Assembly (NCBI GenBank): GCA_009781635.1
Contig: WQXU01000002.1
Coordinates: 62,001 to 126,000 of the forward strand
Reading direction: 5' to 3'
DNA from: Treponema sp.
Lineage (GTDB): Bacteria; Spirochaetota; Spirochaetia; Treponematales; Breznakiellaceae
Length of the DNA: 64,000 nt
The notes beneath the pieces are model-generated. The model did no database searches, had not been told where the DNA came from, and worked only from the letters and a program-made list of their open reading frames with translations. The translations under genes were made by a program, and so were the position numbers. Shown here one piece after another: positions 61,421-64,000 of this stretch (position 1 is the stretch's first letter; every line of letters begins with the position of its first letter).

Positions 61421-63625
61421 TTATCTGACAACTGCAGATACCGGAACAATCTCGTATCCAGATCTTAGTAATGCATCAAGCAGTACATCTATGCGCTGAA
61501 AGAGGTATTCATCTCTGCCTCCGGGGAGTAACCCAAGGCGTATTGGAACTACTGCGCCGTTTCCTCTTCTTCTTGTAATTTGTTCGATCATTTCCGCGGA
61601 CGGAACCTGGCGTAAATGGTGCCTTAATGCATCTTCTCTGGATATATAATCACCGGGATCAATATTTCTTTCAACTGTTATATAACCTGCCGCCGCCGCC
61701 GCCGCATTTACCATGCCGGAACTGCTGTAGAAAGGAGGATGCCAGAGAATGGAAAGCTCCTTTCCCGTTGCGCGATGGAACTCATCTTCGTTACGCGCAA
61801 GACCCGCGGCGATAAATTCCCGCGTTATCCGGTACCTTGTATCAGAAAGATCGACAGGAGCATAGAAGAGCGAAGCTGTCTCATGCCCTGCGTTTGCAAT
61901 AACGGCGGCAGCCTGCGGATTACGGCGGATAAATTCTCCGTTCATGAAAAATGTCGCCCTTATATTGCGGCTGCGAAGAGCTGCCAAGACCTGCTGTAGA
62001 CCTGTGTCATCATCGTAGAGATCAAAACAAAGCGCCATTTGCACAGGACGGCCCAGCGTAAATGAATTATTGGCAGAATGCCTTGAAACAAGCGATATAG
62101 TGCCTGTGGAATGCATGCTGCGAATCATTGGGATATTTTTAAAATGCCCTGAAACTTGAGGATCAAGAAAAACACGAAAGCGATCCGAAGAAAGGGAAGC
62201 CCGCTGCAGCCGTGCGTTTGAAACAGCAGTCCATGCACTTCTTCCGTCGCTCGCAAACCATTCATTCCCGGCTTTTACAAGTATCTGTGATTCCCTGCTT
62301 GTATTTTCGCTAAAACCAAATTCTGCCGCAGAAGAAATACAAATCACTCTGCGCGGATATGAGGGGTTTGCAATATTAATTTCTTCTATATAGTTTATGT
62401 TTCCGGCTATTAATAACCTGTTATTGATCCAGGTACAGGAAAGAACAGCTTCGGAACCAAGTCTTTGAATCAGCCGCCAGTTGATATAATCCCAGAGTTC
62501 AAGCCCGTTTTCTCCCCAGAAAACAGCTCTTGTTCCGTCCGGAGACAATGCGGCGTTAGGTGATGACGGAGCGTTAACTGCAGCCGGTGATTTTACCGTA
62601 TCTGCGCCGGCTTCAAAGCGCCATACCCTTGTCTCACCCTGAAGAGAGTAAACCGCCGTAAGCAGGCCTGATGAATGCCAGAGAACATTGAAATTTTCCG
62701 CTCCAAAGGGAACCGGCATGTGGGGAAGAGGCGCAGCGCTGTTTCTGCTTTCACCTAAGGTAAACACAAAAAGGCCTCTGCCGCCCTTGTTAATTAAAAC
62801 AGAAAGCGAATCCGGCGCGATCCAGAAATGGTCAAAGCCGGAATCGAAATGAAACGGAAGAACTGCGGCAATTCTGCCGATAGAAAGAAAATCTCCGTAA
62901 ATTGTTCTTGTAAAAAGTTCAGGATTCGTTACGCGATATAAAGTATTTCCGGTTAAATAATAAAAATCACCGTGCTGTCCCCATAAAACAGATGTAATTC
63001 CGCCGGAACCTATCATTCTGAAGCGTTCGTCAACAAGGGCCGACAAATCGCTTAAAATAGGGAAATAAAAAAGCCTGCCTCCTTTTTCATAAACAAACAG
63101 CCGCGAATCGGGACTCCACTTTACAGGAAATTCAGCGCCGGGCAATTCCACTCTTTCGCTTATAACCCGTTTTGCGCCGCTTAAAATATCAATAAGAAGC
63201 AGATTTCCGTATCCATGGCTTGTAGGATCGATATGAATAATCCAGCGTCCGTCAGCGGAAGCCGCTATATCCTGAAGATTCCCTTTAAGAGGTATGCCGC
63301 CTTCTGAAAAAGAAGGATACCCCGGAAGCGGAGAGGGAAGTCCTCCGGATACCGGAATTCTAACCGCTCCGAATTTACATAGCGTGATAATTGTTCTGCC
63401 GTTTTCTGTCAGGTACATTTTTTCCGGAAAGGCAGTTAACTGTTTTATAGACATGTCGGAAAGTCTTGTTACAAAAAGAGCATGCCGCGATTCAAAATCA
63501 GCCTTGAATAAAAATTTGTCATCATGTGAAACATTTAGCCCTGTAAAATTAATGCCCCAAAGATTGAAGGCAGGCATGATAAAAAAAACAAGAAAAATGA
63601 TTTTTAATTTCTGACGGGCCTTCAT
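61421..63625 (-). CDS. Secreted beta-propeller / polysaccharide deacetylase-like fusion
   Basis: A 734-residue exported protein with a signal peptide (about 23 residues). Residues 30-500 form WD40/TolB-like propeller repeats (ADGRWIIHID, SPDSRLFVY, SPDGTRAVFWG). Residues about 530-734 resemble a NodB-type deacetylase (ALCFDLYDDDTG, NIRATFFMNGEFI, AGHETASL, ILWHPPF). The second metal motif, normally H-S/T-x-x-H, reads SLFYAP, and the third motif's arginine is histidine, so metal binding and activity are doubtful. It could be a noncatalytic glycan-binding relative. Confidence 0.75.
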   Translation of the reverse strand: MKARQKLKIIFLVFFIMPAFNLWGINFTGLNVSHDDKFLFKADFESRHALFVTRLSDMSIKQLTAFPEKMYLTENGRTIITLCKFGAVRIPVSGGLPSPLPGYPSFSEGGIPLKGNLQDIAASADGRWIIHIDPTSHGYGNLLLIDILSGAKRVISERVELPGAEFPVKWSPDSRLFVYEKGGRLFYFPILSDLSALVDERFRMIGSGGITSVLWGQHGDFYYLTGNTLYRVTNPELFTRTIYGDFLSIGRIAAVLPFHFDSGFDHFWIAPDSLSVLINKGGRGLFVFTLGESRNSAAPLPHMPVPFGAENFNVLWHSSGLLTAVYSLQGETRVWRFEAGADTVKSPAAVNAPSSPNAALSPDGTRAVFWGENGLELWDYINWRLIQRLGSEAVLSCTWINNRLLIAGNINYIEEINIANPSYPRRVICISSAAEFGFSENTSRESQILVKAGNEWFASDGRSAWTAVSNARLQRASLSSDRFRVFLDPQVSGHFKNIPMIRSMHSTGTISLVSRHSANNSFTLGRPVQMALCFDLYDDDTGLQQVLAALRSRNIRATFFMNGEFIRRNPQAAAVIANAGHETASLFYAPVDLSDTRYRITREFIAAGLARNEDEFHRATGKELSILWHPPFYSSSGMVNAAAAAAGYITVERNIDPGDYISREDALRHHLRQVPSAEMIEQITRRRGNGAVVPIRLGLLPGGRDEYLFQRIDVLLDALLRSGYEIVPVSAVVR

Positions 63626-63876
63626 GATGGTTTCCTGTCTGCAAGAAAAACATCCAGCTCATGTTCCAGGGCAGAAAGGCGTTCCTCCATCTCCTTGATG
63701 CGTTTAATCGAGTTTTTTATCTGCCGTTCTTTCAGACCTTCGAATGCCCTGTCAACAACATCACTGAAAGTGCAGGAATCGAATTTTTCCCTGGTTTTTA
63801 TACCTGATGCGCTTTTTACAGCAGCGGAATCCGGTCTTACTAACCGTGAACGGTCGAAATTATCATTTTGTGTCAT
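63622..63876 (-). CDS. Small coiled-coil protein
   Basis: An 84-residue protein with a polar N-terminus and a C-terminal coiled coil (IKNSIKRIKEMEERLSALEH). Not recognised. It overlaps the propeller-deacetylase gene start by four bases, so the two are probably co-translated. The N-terminal DRSRLVRP matches a motif (VSRLVKPVE) near the end of the next gene upstream, which may be chance. Confidence 0.6.
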   Translation of the reverse strand: MTQNDNFDRSRLVRPDSAAVKSASGIKTREKFDSCTFSDVVDRAFEGLKERQIKNSIKRIKEMEERLSALEHELDVFLADRKPS

Positions 63877-63895
63877 ATACTAATTGTAATGTATT

Positions 63896-64000
63896 TTATC
63901 GTGAAATTTCCACAGGTTTTACTAAACGGGACACTTCAGCGCTTTGCGCTTCGGTATGTATCTCTTCAGCTTCTGCAACATTAAAAGTACGTAGATATGT
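63896..64000 (-). CDS. C-terminal end of an unidentified protein (start beyond window)
   Basis: The minus strand is open from base 64000 to the TAA at 63898-63896, giving the last 34 residues of a protein (ending EVSRLVKPVEISR). It is acidic and too short to identify. Its stop lies 19 bases before the coiled-coil gene, so the two are probably in one operon. Confidence 0.45.
   Translation of the reverse strand, partial: TYLRTFNVAEAEEIHTEAQSAEVSRLVKPVEISR

Overview
The window looks like a chromosomal segment of a host-associated spirochaete, most likely a Treponema. Grounds: an Rnf complex, a CheX-type phosphatase, many sensor kinases, lipoproteins with spirochaetal lipoboxes, groEL without an adjacent groES, and a secreted formylglycine-enzyme-fold protein resembling Treponema variable proteins. 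This rests on gene content and style, not on a database match.

Layout. 1-8.9 kb (minus strand) is a signalling block: two paralogous LytS-type kinases, a membrane chemoreceptor, a response regulator with a SARP-like DNA-binding domain, a double receiver and a CheA that runs off the left edge. Three promoters in it share a direct-repeat operator at a fixed distance from the -10 box. 8.9-16.9 kb holds tRNA-Thr, galK, pgsA, der, murJ, a gene of unknown function, groEL and a PC4-like gene. 17-18.9 kb encodes a lipoprotein and a LysM protein with related helical repeats. 19-23.8 kb is a nucleotide and tRNA-modification run (NUDIX, thyA, folA, nucleotidyltransferase, DUF368, mnmA). tRNA-Leu and an iron alcohol dehydrogenase precede the six-gene rnfCDGEAB operon (26-31 kb).

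31-34.2 kb is an accessory block between rnfB and a transporter gene. It has a ParE-type toxin-antitoxin pair, a secreted FGE-fold protein whose last 40 codons look like the variable region of a diversity-generating retroelement, and two poorly conserved genes. The end of rnfB is imperfectly duplicated at its far side. 34.2-41.6 kb carries an MFS transporter, miaA, rpoZ, a HAD phosphatase, a KdgK-like kinase and a GAF-GAF hybrid kinase.

41.7-50 kb is the second signalling and accessory region. A CheY, a CheX and a membrane CheA-like kinase lacking a CheW domain are followed by a 7TM receptor whose gene meets a winged-helix reading frame across a dnaX-like -1 frameshift site. Two lipoprotein genes follow, one with 52 cysteines in tandem repeats and one with six acidic, tryptophan-rich repeats. 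50-64 kb returns to more ordinary genes: a TPM / zinc-ribbon / SPFH module, thrC, mscS, an oligopeptide-binding lipoprotein, ispF, nth, an orphan HigA, a PHP phosphatase, an Rsm22-like methyltransferase and a propeller-deacetylase fusion.

How it fits together. The first block receives signals through membrane receptors and kinases and probably feeds both CheA/flagellar control and a SARP-type regulator that may regulate its own cluster. The second block uses the same unusual membrane sensor module on a different output. Several genes (rpoZ, the 7TM receptor, thrC, the oligopeptide-binding protein) have a -10 box so close to the start codon that their mRNAs should be leaderless or nearly so.
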